A stretch of DNA of 38,505 nt from UMGS1851 sp900555605 (GTDB lineage Bacteria; Bacillota; Clostridia; UBA1212; UBA1255). The notes beneath the pieces are model-generated. The model was not told where the DNA came from and did no database searches. It was given only the letters and a program-made list of their open reading frames with translations. The stretch lies in the NCBI GenBank assembly GCA_902472555.1, contig CABROF010000013.1, positions 1 to 38,505 on the forward strand, written 5' to 3'. How positions within the stretch are numbered: the stretch's first letter is position 1; each line of letters starts with the position of its first letter. Made by a program: the position numbers and the translations under genes. Shown here piece by piece: positions 1-8,842 of this stretch.

Positions 1-329
1 CCTCCCGTCTGGACCTCCTCCGGCGCAGGCAGCCAATGAAAGACAGCCTGCGCCCGCGCGCTTCCGGAAAACAGGAGCGTTAGCGGGTGTCCCGCAGGTA
101 GCAGCCGCGCCGTTTCAGCAGAGAGTTGCTCACCGGGCACGCAGACCGTCAGGAATTCTGCAGCCGCCGCAGCGGCAAATCGATACGGTACATGAGGCGG
201 AATCACCGCAATATCATATAAATTCAGCATCCGTTCCGCACGCTCCGTTTTTAGCATCGCATACCCTTTGGAAATCAAAAAAAATCTGCATTCATATTCA
301 ATTTGGAAATCTGTTCCTTTTTCTCCCAC
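1..329 (-). CDS. Partial probable AraC-type regulator, N-terminal cupin part
   Basis: An open minus-strand frame runs from a GTG at 327-329 off the left edge (109 codons seen). The start is chosen because AGGAG lies 5 nt upstream and an in-frame TGA sits just before it. The peptide contains ECRFFLISKGYAML and then NLYDIAVIPPHVPYRF, which resembles the sugar-sensing cupin strands of AraC-family regulators, where a phrase like GDxxxIPPxxxHxF is usual. The DNA-binding half would lie outside the window. It is divergent from the alpha-galactosidase operon at 508, a common arrangement for a local sugar-responsive activator. Family assignment is inference from a short stretch; the open frame and ribosome site are seen directly. 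Confidence 0.5.
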   Translation of the reverse strand, partial: MGEKGTDFQIEYECRFFLISKGYAMLKTERAERMLNLYDIAVIPPHVPYRFAAAAAAEFLTVCVPGEQLSAETARLLPAGHPLTLLFSGSARAQAVFHWLPAPEEVQTG

Positions 330-507
330 AGCTGCTCCTGATCATATGCATATTTTCACATTTTATATACGAATCATAGCGCACAGATACGTAAATGTCA
401 AATCTCATGTATTTTTAATGTACTTTTTGTATCTATTAAGAACATCTGAAATGCGAATATAATGAAATTGCTACAGCAACATGAAAAAATGATGAAGGAG
501 GACGTCT

Positions 508-2544
508 ATGAAAAAACTTTTGGCTCTATTTCTATGTTGCGGTTTATGCAGTGCTGCCGGCTGTACAGGCAGTTCCATTCAGCCGGGGCAGTCCGGTAAT
601 ACGTCAGGAGGTAAAACAATGGAAGAATATGAAACCTATATCAATCATCCCGCGCAGTTTCCCATATCCTTTACATACGACAAGACCGTATATCAAGGGT
701 TCGGAGAAGAATTCCGCGAGATCGGCAGAGAACAAAAGGCCGCGCAAAACGGAACAAATACAATCCTTACATTTGCTCACGAAAAAAGCGGAACGCAATT
801 TGTCGTCAACGCCTGTGTCTACGAAGATTACAGTGCGTATGAATGGACAGTCTCTATCACCAATACCGGTGATCAGAATACCGGGGTTTTTGAAAATATC
901 AACGGCGCGGATATGACATTTGTCGGTAAAGATCCCTGCCTGAAGGGAATCAACGGCGATCTCGGCGATATGTACGCGCCGTATGCCGTTGCGTTAAAAG
1001 ATAATAGCGTTACAAAGGAATCTACCTCCGGGCGGCCTACCCACGGAAACTTTCCATATTTTAATTTAGAATATGGAAGCGGCGGGACCTTTATCGCTGT
1101 GGGCTGGCCGGGCTGCTGGCGCGCCAGCTTTGAAAACAAGGGAAACGAAACACGTTTTACAGGCGGACAGCATACGGTCAGCACCTATCTGGCACCCGGA
1201 GAAACGATCCGCACGCCTTTGATGATGTTCTTAAAATATGAAGGCCGTGATGAGGTGAAAGCCATGAACCTGTGGCGCCGCTGGTTTATCGACTGTAATA
1301 TGCGCAAAATCAACGGAGAGAATTTTGAACCGGTATTTGCAGCCTCCACGATGTCTCAAGGCATGAACACAAAAAGCATGCTTCGGATCGTCAATTCCTA
1401 CAAAAATCACGGAATTTCTTTAGATTACCTGTGGATGGATGCCGGCTGGTATACCAATGCGGCAGGAGAAACATGCAGCTGGCCGGAAACAGGAAGTCTG
1501 AATGTGAATACGGAAATGTTTCCGGACCGATTTGCAGAAATCAGTCAGGCCATGGCCGAGCAGGGCGGTAAAACGATGCTTTGGTTTGAGCCGGAGGTTA
1601 TCCGTCTGAATAAAGATGCATTTCTTGCAGGCAACCCTGATTTCAGCGCGGATTGGATGCTGGGCATTGCATTTCCCGGCACATGGCTGGAGGGGCAGCT
1701 GGTAGACTTAGGAAACGAAGCATGCAGAGCATGGCTGATCGAAAAAATCTCAAAGGTGATGGATGACGGACACATTGCAATGTACCGCCAGGATTTTAAC
1801 GTAGATCCTGCTCCCGTATGGGCCGCAAACGATGATGTCTCCCGCAGCGGCTTTACGGAAAACCAATATGTGCAGGGGTATCTCGCCTTCTGGGATGCAT
1901 TGCTTGAGAAATATCCGGACATGATGATCGACTCTTGTGCTTCCGGCGGCGGTAGAAACGACTTAGAAACGCTGCGCCGTGCAGTGCCGCTTCATTTCAG
2001 TGATTTCTGGGACGGCAACACCGGCGGATTCGATGAACGGCAGGCTGCCATGCAATCCCTGATCCAATGGATTCCGTATATCAAGCTGGAGAAAAATACC
2101 GGCGTGGAAAGTACTCTCTATCATCTGCGTTCCTGCTATGCGCCTTGGATCAATGCCAATATCGCGGTAATGGATAAAGATGCGCCTTGGGATATTCTCG
2201 CTCAGGTCCGCCAGGAATGGGAACATATTCAGCAATTTTTCTATGCAGATTACTACCCGCTCACACAATGGAGCAAAAGCAGCGAAGCATGGCGGGGCTG
2301 GGAGTTTTTCGATCCGGCACAGGATGCAGGCTACGGTCAGCTATTCCGTCCCGCCAACTGCTCTGTAGGAGAAATGACAATCAAGCTGTACGGACTTTCT
2401 GCTGATAAACAGTATCATATAAAAGATTTTGACGGTCTGCTTGATGTGACAGCCGACGGAAAGGCACTTATGGCAGAAGGAATCCGGATTGCCATGCCGG
2501 AGTCCTCATATAGTATCGTATTTTGCATAGATCCGGTAAAATAA
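508..2544 (+). CDS. Alpha-galactosidase-like GH36 (clan GH-D) lipoprotein
   Basis: Predicted extracytoplasmic glycosidase removing terminal alpha-galactosyl (or related) residues from oligosaccharides. The N-terminus is a lipoprotein signal with lipobox-like SAAGC, so the enzyme is probably anchored to the outer face of the membrane. A beta-rich N-terminal domain (about 35-255) precedes a TIM barrel with LWMDAGWY, MLWFEPEVI, the nucleophile region YRQDFN (Asp429) and DSCASGGGRND, then HFSDFWDGN (Asp499 or Asp502 as acid/base). A small C-terminal beta domain follows. The classic KWD nucleophile motif is replaced by RQD, so it belongs to a side branch of the family and the exact substrate is uncertain. 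Length (678 aa) is ordinary. AAGGAGG precedes the ATG. It is the first gene of a three-gene operon with two NPCBM proteins. Confidence 0.85.
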   Translation: MKKLLALFLCCGLCSAAGCTGSSIQPGQSGNTSGGKTMEEYETYINHPAQFPISFTYDKTVYQGFGEEFREIGREQKAAQNGTNTILTFAHEKSGTQFVVNACVYEDYSAYEWTVSITNTGDQNTGVFENINGADMTFVGKDPCLKGINGDLGDMYAPYAVALKDNSVTKESTSGRPTHGNFPYFNLEYGSGGTFIAVGWPGCWRASFENKGNETRFTGGQHTVSTYLAPGETIRTPLMMFLKYEGRDEVKAMNLWRRWFIDCNMRKINGENFEPVFAASTMSQGMNTKSMLRIVNSYKNHGISLDYLWMDAGWYTNAAGETCSWPETGSLNVNTEMFPDRFAEISQAMAEQGGKTMLWFEPEVIRLNKDAFLAGNPDFSADWMLGIAFPGTWLEGQLVDLGNEACRAWLIEKISKVMDDGHIAMYRQDFNVDPAPVWAANDDVSRSGFTENQYVQGYLAFWDALLEKYPDMMIDSCASGGGRNDLETLRRAVPLHFSDFWDGNTGGFDERQAAMQSLIQWIPYIKLEKNTGVESTLYHLRSCYAPWINANIAVMDKDAPWDILAQVRQEWEHIQQFFYADYYPLTQWSKSSEAWRGWEFFDPAQDAGYGQLFRPANCSVGEMTIKLYGLSADKQYHIKDFDGLLDVTADGKALMAEGIRIAMPESSYSIVFCIDPVK

Positions 2545-2578
2545 CTGAAAAACAAAATAAAAACAGGAGGTAACAAAA

Positions 2579-3910
2579 ATGAAAAAGTATGGTGCAGTCA
2601 TATGTGTACTCGTTTTACTGTGCACGGCGGCAGGTATGTTCCTGTCGTCGGCGGACAGCGGCAGCATATATTTGACAGAATTGGAGCCGAAGACGTACCA
2701 AGTAGACGGAGAAATCCATACGGACAAAACGTATCTCGGACTTGCCATCACAGTAGGAGGCAAGGAATACGGCCATGGGATCTCCGTCCATCCTCTGGCA
2801 GATGGCCCCGCGGAAGTGGTATATGATATCGAAGGGCTCGGGTATCGGACCTTTTACGCAGTGGGCGGCAAGGATAAAACCGCAGGTGCGGCTGTAGGCG
2901 GAGATGACGGAATCAAGGATACCGCCATCAGCATGGAGGTCTGGGCGGACGGTGTAAAGAAGGCGGAAAGCGGCGTTCTGAAATATCCGGAAACATATAC
3001 CTTTCAGGTTGACATTGCCGGCGCAAAGGAATTGAAATTAGTCGTTACAGACGGCGGCGACGGTATTTACTGTGATGCAACTTCCTGGGCCAATGCCGTT
3101 TTGTCAAAACAGGCGGTCTCTGAGGAGATTACATTTCCCGAGGAAACGAACAGCACGCCGGTCCCGACTGTACTTGCAACACCTGATCCTGCCCTGAAGG
3201 ATCAGGAAAAGGTATTTATCAGCGATATGGATTGGATCACCAGCAGTATTTATGAGAACGGCGAGGTTGGTGATTACGCCCACAGGGATGAAAATGTGGC
3301 CGGAGAAGAGCTGTGGATCAACGGCGTATATTTTGAAAAGGGCGTCTGCCTGCATGCGGTGCCGGCCGGCGAGGCTTATATCGATATTAATATTGAAGGA
3401 CTGGGCTTTACCACCTTTGCCGCGTATGCGGGAATTAGCGAAACCATGCAGTACGATATTACCATGGCTACCGTACAGTTTATCGTATATGCCGATGGTA
3501 CGGAAAAAGCGAGAAGCGAGATTATGGGACTGACGGACGAGGCGGTATTGCTGACCGCAGATGTTACGGATGCAAAGGTGCTTCGCCTGGCAATCACAAA
3601 CGGCGGCGACGGCATCAGCGGCGATTGGGGGACCTTTGCCGGCGCGGTAATTGCAAAAACAAATCAAATCGATGAAATCTTCGCAACTCCCGTTCCCACG
3701 CAAACGCCTGCCGCTACGCAGACGCCTGCAAAAGTGCCGGAAAGCACATCTCCTGCCGCTGTAAAAACAGCATCCCCTGCCTCAGAAGACAGCAGAAATG
3801 ATGCAGACGCCGGACTGCCCGCATGGGCAATCGGGCTGATCATTGCAGCCGTACTCGCAGCTGCCGCCGTTATAATTCTGGTGGTTATAAAAAAGAAAAA
3901 ATCATCCTGA
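2579..3910 (+). CDS. Membrane-anchored protein with two NPCBM modules
   Basis: A secreted, non-catalytic carbohydrate-binding protein. A signal peptide (about 1-27) is followed by two NPCBM modules (about 29-176 and 212-360). Each carries the family marks: a YLTEL-like opening, GLGYxTFxAxxGxD, a VxADGxxKxxS strand and an LxLxxTxGGDG strand ending in a buried Trp/Ala segment. Pro/Thr-rich linkers (TPVPT, TPAATQTPA) separate module 1 from 2 and module 2 from a C-terminal membrane helix (about 414-436) ending in KKKKSS. The protein should therefore project from the cell surface. No catalytic domain is visible. ACAGGAGG sits before the ATG, 34 nt after the alpha-galactosidase stop, so the genes are co-transcribed. 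Likely role: hold galactose-containing glycan near the lipoprotein enzyme. Confidence 0.85.
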   Translation: MKKYGAVICVLVLLCTAAGMFLSSADSGSIYLTELEPKTYQVDGEIHTDKTYLGLAITVGGKEYGHGISVHPLADGPAEVVYDIEGLGYRTFYAVGGKDKTAGAAVGGDDGIKDTAISMEVWADGVKKAESGVLKYPETYTFQVDIAGAKELKLVVTDGGDGIYCDATSWANAVLSKQAVSEEITFPEETNSTPVPTVLATPDPALKDQEKVFISDMDWITSSIYENGEVGDYAHRDENVAGEELWINGVYFEKGVCLHAVPAGEAYIDINIEGLGFTTFAAYAGISETMQYDITMATVQFIVYADGTEKARSEIMGLTDEAVLLTADVTDAKVLRLAITNGGDGISGDWGTFAGAVIAKTNQIDEIFATPVPTQTPAATQTPAKVPESTSPAAVKTASPASEDSRNDADAGLPAWAIGLIIAAVLAAAAVIILVVIKKKKSS

Positions 3911-3941
3911 ACAGGAATGGTATGAAAGGAGCATATAATCT

Positions 3942-5681
3942 ATGAAAATGAAAATACGGCATACGTTTTTCCCAACCTTTGCATGCTTCCTTTGCCTCGG
4001 GCTCATTTGTTTTTTCTTAATGCAAGCTGCGCCCATGCCCGCAGCTCTGGCCGACAGCCCGTCAGCAGCAGAGCGCGTCTATTTAAGCGACCTGCCGCTG
4101 AAAAGCAGCACGGTGCCAGACGGGGATCAGGTTTATATCGATACCACCTGGGCCGGCGGAAAAATCACGGTGGGCAATGCCGTGTACGATAAAGGGATTT
4201 CCATGCATCCCGTCTCTCCGGAAAAACCGGCGGAGGCAGTCTACGATATTTCCGGACTCGGTTATACGCGCTTTACCGCTGCTGCCGGAAAGGACAAGAG
4301 CGCAGGCCGGGATGTGGGAGGCGATGCCGGGATTCAAGACACGCAGACAGGCTTTGAGGTGTATGTGGACGGCGTGAAGAAAGCAGAAAGCGGCAATCTC
4401 CCGTACCCGCTTGCCTATCTGGTGGACATTGATATCACCAACGCAAAGGAATTAAAGCTGGTGGTTACAGACGGCGGCGACGGGCTTTTCTGCGATGCTT
4501 CTTCCTTTGCGGATGCCATACTTACTAAAGAGCCGGACCTGAATGCAGATCGAACGTATCTCAGCAGCCTGAGTCCCGTGCGCACGGTTGTGCCGGACGG
4601 GGATTCCCTCTATTGTGATACAACCTGGAGCGGCAGTAAAATTACCGTGGGCACCATGGTATATGAAAAGGGGATTTCCATGCATCCGGTTTCCGGAGAA
4701 GCTCCGGCCGAAGCCGTGTACAATATCGGCGGCGCAGGCTATACGCGCTTTACCGCCATTGTAGGCAAAGACCGAAGCGCAGGCGCACAGGCGGGGCAGG
4801 ATCTGATCTATAAAACCCAGGCAGGCTTTGAGGTATGGGTAGACGGTGTAAAAAAAGCGGAAAGCGGCAATCTCCCATACCCATATATCTATGCCTTTGA
4901 CGTGGACCTTACCGGGGCGCAGGAATTAAAGCTGGTGGTCACGGACGGCGGCGACGGGCTTTTCTGTGATGCCTCTTCATTTGCAGATGCCGCTTTATGG
5001 AAAGAGGGGACTGCCGAGGCGGACAGCATTTCTCTGAATTCCCTGAAAGAAATAAGCTTTGACGTGGACGGCGGCACTCTTTATCAGGATACCACCTGGC
5101 TTTCCCAAAAAATTGCCGTAGGCCGGCGCGTATACGAAAAAGGGATTTCCATGGCGCCGAAAGCCGATTCTCCCGCAGAGGTCGTATATAATATAGAAAA
5201 TTTAGGTTACACCACCTTTACTGCTACCGTAGGAAAGGATCGGACCGCCGGGCTTCAGCTTCCGAACGGAGACGATGGAATTATCGGCAGCCGCGTAGCG
5301 TTTGAAGTATATGTAGACGGTGTAAAAAAGGCGGAGAGCGGCATTTTACCGTATCCCTGTACCTACCGCTTCTGTGTTGATGTGACGGGTGCGAAAACGT
5401 TAAAGCTGGTGGTCACGGACGGCGGCGACGGCATTTTCTGCGACACGTCCTCCTATGCAGATCCCGTACTCTCTAAGCAAACGCCTGCTTCTGCGGACCC
5501 GGAACAGACGCAGCCCACAGAGCCGGCCAATCCTGTCAGCGGCGACGCCGCGCTTCTGACCGCCGCAGCGGCTCTGTGCCTTTGCCTGACTGCACCGCGG
5601 ATCTTCAGAAAAACGCAGACATTCCACAGCGCAGCTTTAAAGGCATGTATATATACCGGAAAAGCCCGGGGTCTGCCGTAA
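3942..5681 (+). CDS. Surface protein with three tandem NPCBM modules
   Basis: A signal peptide (about 1-37) is followed by three NPCBM modules (about 46-197, 205-357, 365-517), each ending in KLVVTDGGDG-x-FCD. Modules 1 and 2 are very alike even at the DNA level (4449-4516 versus 4923-4990). The C-terminus has NPVSGD at 530-535, a hydrophobic run and then RIFRK, which looks like a cell-wall sorting signal of non-LPXTG type. About 20 extra residues after RK are unusual for such a signal and may reflect a late frameshift, or the segment may be a plain membrane anchor. No enzyme domain is present. It follows the two-module paralogue by 31 nt and is the last gene of the alpha-galactosidase operon. 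Confidence 0.83.
   Translation: MKMKIRHTFFPTFACFLCLGLICFFLMQAAPMPAALADSPSAAERVYLSDLPLKSSTVPDGDQVYIDTTWAGGKITVGNAVYDKGISMHPVSPEKPAEAVYDISGLGYTRFTAAAGKDKSAGRDVGGDAGIQDTQTGFEVYVDGVKKAESGNLPYPLAYLVDIDITNAKELKLVVTDGGDGLFCDASSFADAILTKEPDLNADRTYLSSLSPVRTVVPDGDSLYCDTTWSGSKITVGTMVYEKGISMHPVSGEAPAEAVYNIGGAGYTRFTAIVGKDRSAGAQAGQDLIYKTQAGFEVWVDGVKKAESGNLPYPYIYAFDVDLTGAQELKLVVTDGGDGLFCDASSFADAALWKEGTAEADSISLNSLKEISFDVDGGTLYQDTTWLSQKIAVGRRVYEKGISMAPKADSPAEVVYNIENLGYTTFTATVGKDRTAGLQLPNGDDGIIGSRVAFEVYVDGVKKAESGILPYPCTYRFCVDVTGAKTLKLVVTDGGDGIFCDTSSYADPVLSKQTPASADPEQTQPTEPANPVSGDAALLTAAAALCLCLTAPRIFRKTQTFHSAALKACIYTGKARGLP
4449..4990 (+). repeat. Near-identical DNA segments within the NPCBM array
   Basis: The segments 4449-4516 and 4923-4990 encode the same stretch (ELKLVVTDGGDG, FCDASSFADA) with only a handful of base changes over 68 bp. 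A third, less similar copy lies around 5400-5460. This points to recent module duplication or gene conversion and gives a substrate for loss or gain of modules. Confidence 0.75.
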
Positions 5682-5697
5682 CGGAAAAAGACCCCGG
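5666..5697 (+). terminator. Hairpin at the end of the alpha-galactosidase/NPCBM operon
   Basis: A perfect 9-bp stem, CCGGGGTCT (5666-5674) with AGACCCCGG (5689-5697), overlaps the stop codon of the last NPCBM gene. No U-run follows on the plus strand, so it may stabilise the mRNA 3' end or act with the second hairpin at 5783. Confidence 0.45.
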
Positions 5698-5782
5698 CAA
5701 ACAAAAAAACAGCGGCATGATAATCAGCAAATAATATCGAGCAGAATGATCAATTTTACTACAGACTGACGACTTCAGCCGG

Positions 5783-5826
5783 AAAGACCGAGATAATGCC
5801 GTAAAGAGGCTGTATCCGGTCTTTTT
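5783..5826 (+). terminator. Probable rho-independent terminator after the NPCBM operon
   Basis: AAAGACCG (5783-5790) pairs with CGGTCTTT (5817-5824). A short inner GCC/GGC stem lies in the loop and the U-run reaches 5826. The stretch between 5698 and 5782 shows nothing else recognisable. Confidence 0.55.
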
Positions 5827-5931
5827 CAATTTATTAATAAAAGAATTCTTTTGTCAGGATAAATAAAAACAGAGTTTCCAATGCATACTTGACTTGCATA
5901 GATATATTTGCATTTTGAAAGGGTGGCAAAT

Positions 5932-6947
5932 ATGTTTGAAAAAGTCAAACGGTTCTTTCAGAAAAAAACGCGGCATTGAAACAGCTCCGTCTTCCAAAAT
6001 AAATTCTCCATTTCCGCCTCTCTGCAGGAAAATATCCGCCTGTTCGATGAGTTATTTGCAGATGTCGATATCATGCTGTCCCGGCAGTTTGAAAATGCGC
6101 TGCAGCCTGCCATTAAATTCTGTATTTATTACAGCGATGGCGTTACCGATCCGATTCTAATCAATGAACATATCATAAAACCACTGACGCTGCTGGGTCG
6201 TCTGACACCGGTTCCCACTCTATTCGCGCAGGTCAGGGATCATGCGGTGACGACAAATGATGTAAAAGAATGCACGGATGTCACTGAAATCATATCCGGC
6301 ATCACATACGGAGACACGGTATTCTTTATAGAAGGCAGTGAAAAGGCACTTTTGTTCAGCAGCAAGAAATTTTCCCTGCGTTCCTCAACAGAGCCTGAAG
6401 GAGAACGGGTGCTCAGCGGCCCGCGGGAAGGGTTTACGGAAGGGTTTATGAATAATCTTTCCATGATCCGGCGCAGGCTGCGGACCAATGAACTGAAAAT
6501 CAGGCTGCTGACCATGGGACGTCTGACGCAGACAACAGTCTGTGTCGCCTGTATTGACAATTCGGAACAAGAATTGAATCTATTATGTCTTTTCTGTTTA
6601 TTCTTTCGGGGATCTCAAAGGTATCTGTTTCATTGACCGTCGAAACAAAGGCTGTACAAAATATATTTTTTCTGAAGGATTGCCAACCGCTCCTGCTGTC
6701 TGTAGGCTTTTTTACCGCGGCTCTTTCTGTAACCGTATTTGAGAGTATTATGCAGATGTTCACCTTTATGCTGTATTACCCCATCTATGCGTTCCCGTTT
6801 CAGACTCTCATTTCATTGGTCCTCTGGAGTGTAATTGAAATCAAAGTGCGAAAACAAAAGCGCCCTGTCACCACATGCTGGAAAAACAACACGGCCGGGG
6901 AAGGAAGCCTTACGTTGACTAAAATGCCGAAAACCACAAAAATATAA
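5932..6947 (+). pseudogene. Decayed gerA germination operon: GerAA-like head joined to GerAB-like tail
   Basis: Remains of a spore germinant receptor. From ATG 5932 the frame reads MFEKVKRFFQKKTRH and hits TGA at 5977. The same frame then continues with NIRLFDELFADVDIML and, to about 6560, GITYGDTVFFIEG, LSGPREGFTEGF, NLSMIRRRL and TVCVACID, all characteristic of the soluble N-terminal domain of GerAA-type proteins. The reading then breaks. From about 6585 another frame gives SVSLTVETKAVQNIFFLKD and YYPIYAFPFQTLISLVLW, which matches the last helices of a GerAB-type germination permease. The GerAA membrane half and most of GerAB are missing. A nonsense codon, a frame change and a large deletion make function very unlikely. 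Confidence 0.75.
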
Positions 6948-7067
6948 TGATATGCGGTTTTGGGCTGTTTCTTTTTGCACTCCTTCCGAAATCAGAATTG
7001 CGCCGGATGGTCCCGCGTGGTAAAATACTTGCCAGTTCACATATTCTTTATTAGGAGGTTTGATCAC

Positions 7068-7793
7068 ATGAAAGAGGTTGCCCTACAATTATATTCAATC
7101 GGCGGAGAAACCGCCTCAGATTTCTACGGCGCGCTTTGCCGTACCGCGGAGGCCGGCTTTACCGGCGTGGAATTTGCAGGCTATGGCGGAAATTCCGCCG
7201 CGCAGATGAAAAAATGGCTGGATGAATGGAAGCTCACCCCCCTCAGCACCCATACCAATGTATTTGAGAATCTGGATCAACAGCTGGAATACCTCCAAGC
7301 GCTCGGCGTAAAAAATATCGTGCTTCCCCATGCGCCTTTTGAATCAGAGGAACAAGTGCTGAAGCTGGCGGAATCCATGAATCAGATAGGGGAAAAATGC
7401 CTGTCTGCCGGAATTCAGCTGAGCTATCATAATCATGCTCACGAGTTCCGGAAAAATGACAGCGGAACATGGCTCCTGGACATTTTCTACGATCACACGG
7501 ACCCGAAACTCGTCGGCATGCAGCTGGATGTCTGCTGGGCGACTGTAGGCGGCGCGGATCCGGTGGCCTATCTGGCAAAATACCGCAGCCGCATCCATAC
7601 GGTACATATGAAAGAGGTTCTGACCATCTCTCCTTATGCCGGAACTGCAATCGGAGACGGCATCGTGAACTTCAAAGGGATATACGATTTGCTGGGTGAC
7701 AGCGCCGCTTATATTGTGGAGCAGGAAGCCATTTCAACCATGGATACCTGGACCGCTCTGCGCAAAAGCGTCGATTATCTGAAAAAGCTTTAA
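7068..7793 (+). CDS. Sugar phosphate isomerase/epimerase-type TIM barrel protein
   Basis: A 241-aa cytosolic protein of the xylose isomerase-like TIM barrel (AP endonuclease 2) superfamily, which interconverts sugars, sugar phosphates or inositol derivatives using a divalent metal. The fold is shown by GFTGVEFAGYGG, the HNHAHEF strand (121-127), QLDVCW (Asp154), RIHTVHMKE (His177, His180) and YIVEQEA (Glu218, Glu220), the usual metal and substrate positions. The start is set at ATG 7068 because TAGGAGGT lies 8 nt upstream; the frame is open further upstream but without homology or a ribosome site. It stands alone, closed by the terminator at 7818. The substrate cannot be told from sequence. 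Confidence 0.8.
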   Translation: MKEVALQLYSIGGETASDFYGALCRTAEAGFTGVEFAGYGGNSAAQMKKWLDEWKLTPLSTHTNVFENLDQQLEYLQALGVKNIVLPHAPFESEEQVLKLAESMNQIGEKCLSAGIQLSYHNHAHEFRKNDSGTWLLDIFYDHTDPKLVGMQLDVCWATVGGADPVAYLAKYRSRIHTVHMKEVLTISPYAGTAIGDGIVNFKGIYDLLGDSAAYIVEQEAISTMDTWTALRKSVDYLKKL

Positions 7794-7817
7794 GACCGAA
7801 CTCCGGGAATCCGGCAG

Positions 7818-7854
7818 TCACGGCGCGCGGAACGGTCCGCCGCCGTGATTTTTT
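7818..7854 (+). terminator. Rho-independent terminator after the TIM barrel gene
   Basis: TCACGGCG (7818-7825) pairs with CGCCGTGA (7841-7848). An inner GCGG/CCGC stem extends the hairpin, and TTTTTT ends at 7854. It separates this gene from spo0A. Confidence 0.85.
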
Positions 7855-7923
7855 ATGTTCCTGCGTTTTAAGCACATTCCGCGCATACCGCCCCGCATAT
7901 TTCCCGGGAAATAAAACTTCTTC

Positions 7924-7972
7924 TTTCCAAGTGCGATGTGAGATGCTATGATAGTATGCACTTCGCACTATC
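7924..7972 (+). promoter_or_regulatory. Candidate spo0A promoter with inverted repeats over the start point
   Basis: TTTCCA (7924-7929), 17 bp, TATGAT (7947-7952) fits a vegetative promoter. Two inverted repeats overlie it: GATAGT (7950-7955) with ACTATC (7967-7972), and AGTGCGA (7930-7936) with TCGCACT (7963-7969). They cover the -10 box and start point, where a repressor or Spo0A itself could bind. A close match to the Spo0A box consensus (TGTCGAA) is not present. Confidence 0.5.
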
Positions 7973-8024
7973 GGATATCTCCTGTGACACCGCAAGGCTC
8001 GCACTCCCATTCTAAAGAAAAGGG

Positions 8025-8831
8025 ATGATTGGCTTGTTCAACGGAATGCTTGACTTGGCAATTGCAGATGGAGACCAAACATTTTTAGATTTATTCGGCA
8101 GCTACGTTTCCAATACAAAGAATTGGAATCTGCTCGCCGCGGTAAGCAGCGGAGAGCAGGTGCTTCCGCTGCTTCGGAGAAAGAAACCGGCCGTCCTGAT
8201 TATGGATATCGTGCTTCCCGGGATCGACGGGTTCGGCGTCCTGAAGGCAATTCAGAATGAACAGATGATAAAGCCCGTGATTATCATTGCCTCAGCAATG
8301 GGCCGGGATTTTTACACACGGACGGCAATGGAATTGGGCGCAGATTATTACATTCTGAAGCCGCTGGATTTTGGAATTCTGCTGGAACGCGCCCGTGAAT
8401 TGGCGCAAAAAGCATACAATAAAAATATCGGAGCCTACCGCTTCGATCCGCAGAACAGTCTGATCCGGGAGGATGGCGGTCTCCGGCAGGATGTCACCAG
8501 ACTGCTGCATGATATCGGAATTCCGGCGCATCTTTCCGGTTATCAGTATCTAAGAGATGCAGTCTGCATGGTGATTGAGGAGCCTGCACTTTTATATAAA
8601 ATGACGAAGCAGGTCTACCCCGTATTGGCCGATAAAAACGGAAAGTCCCCGGCCAGTGTAGAAAAAGCGATCCGGACCGCAATTGAGATTGCCTGGATGC
8701 GCGGAAAAACCGACCTGCTCGACGAGCTGTTCGGCTTTACGGTGAATTCGCAGAAGGGAAAACCAACCAATACGGAATTTATTGCTATGCTTGCAGACCG
8801 CTTCCATATCAACGATCATGCAGTATATTGA
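8025..8831 (+). CDS. spo0A: Stage 0 sporulation protein A, master response regulator
   Basis: The phosphorylation-controlled transcription factor that commits the cell to sporulation. The receiver domain (about 10-130) has Asp61 in LIMDIVLPGIDG as phosphoacceptor, Ser90 at the switch position and Lys112 in ILKPLD. The C-terminal effector domain (about 155-268) has the diagnostic LLHDIGIPAHLSGYQYLRDA, SPASVEKAIRTAIEIAW and GKPTNTEFIAMLAD. The acidic pocket normally written ADD reads ADGD (Asp15, Gly16, Asp17), so the second acidic residue is replaced or displaced. ATG 8025 directly abuts AAAAGGG. A TTG at 8034, 9 nt after it, is better spaced and may be the real start. It is convergent with the CDF gene (11 nt apart). 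Confidence 0.93.
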   Translation: MIGLFNGMLDLAIADGDQTFLDLFGSYVSNTKNWNLLAAVSSGEQVLPLLRRKKPAVLIMDIVLPGIDGFGVLKAIQNEQMIKPVIIIASAMGRDFYTRTAMELGADYYILKPLDFGILLERARELAQKAYNKNIGAYRFDPQNSLIREDGGLRQDVTRLLHDIGIPAHLSGYQYLRDAVCMVIEEPALLYKMTKQVYPVLADKNGKSPASVEKAIRTAIEIAWMRGKTDLLDELFGFTVNSQKGKPTNTEFIAMLADRFHINDHAVY

Positions 8832-8842
8832 TTGATCCGGAA

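Noticed and set aside
268..462. 64-aa plus-strand frame before the alpha-galactosidase gene
   Set aside because: It has no ribosome site, overlaps the regulator start on the other strand, and ends in the AT-rich promoter region.
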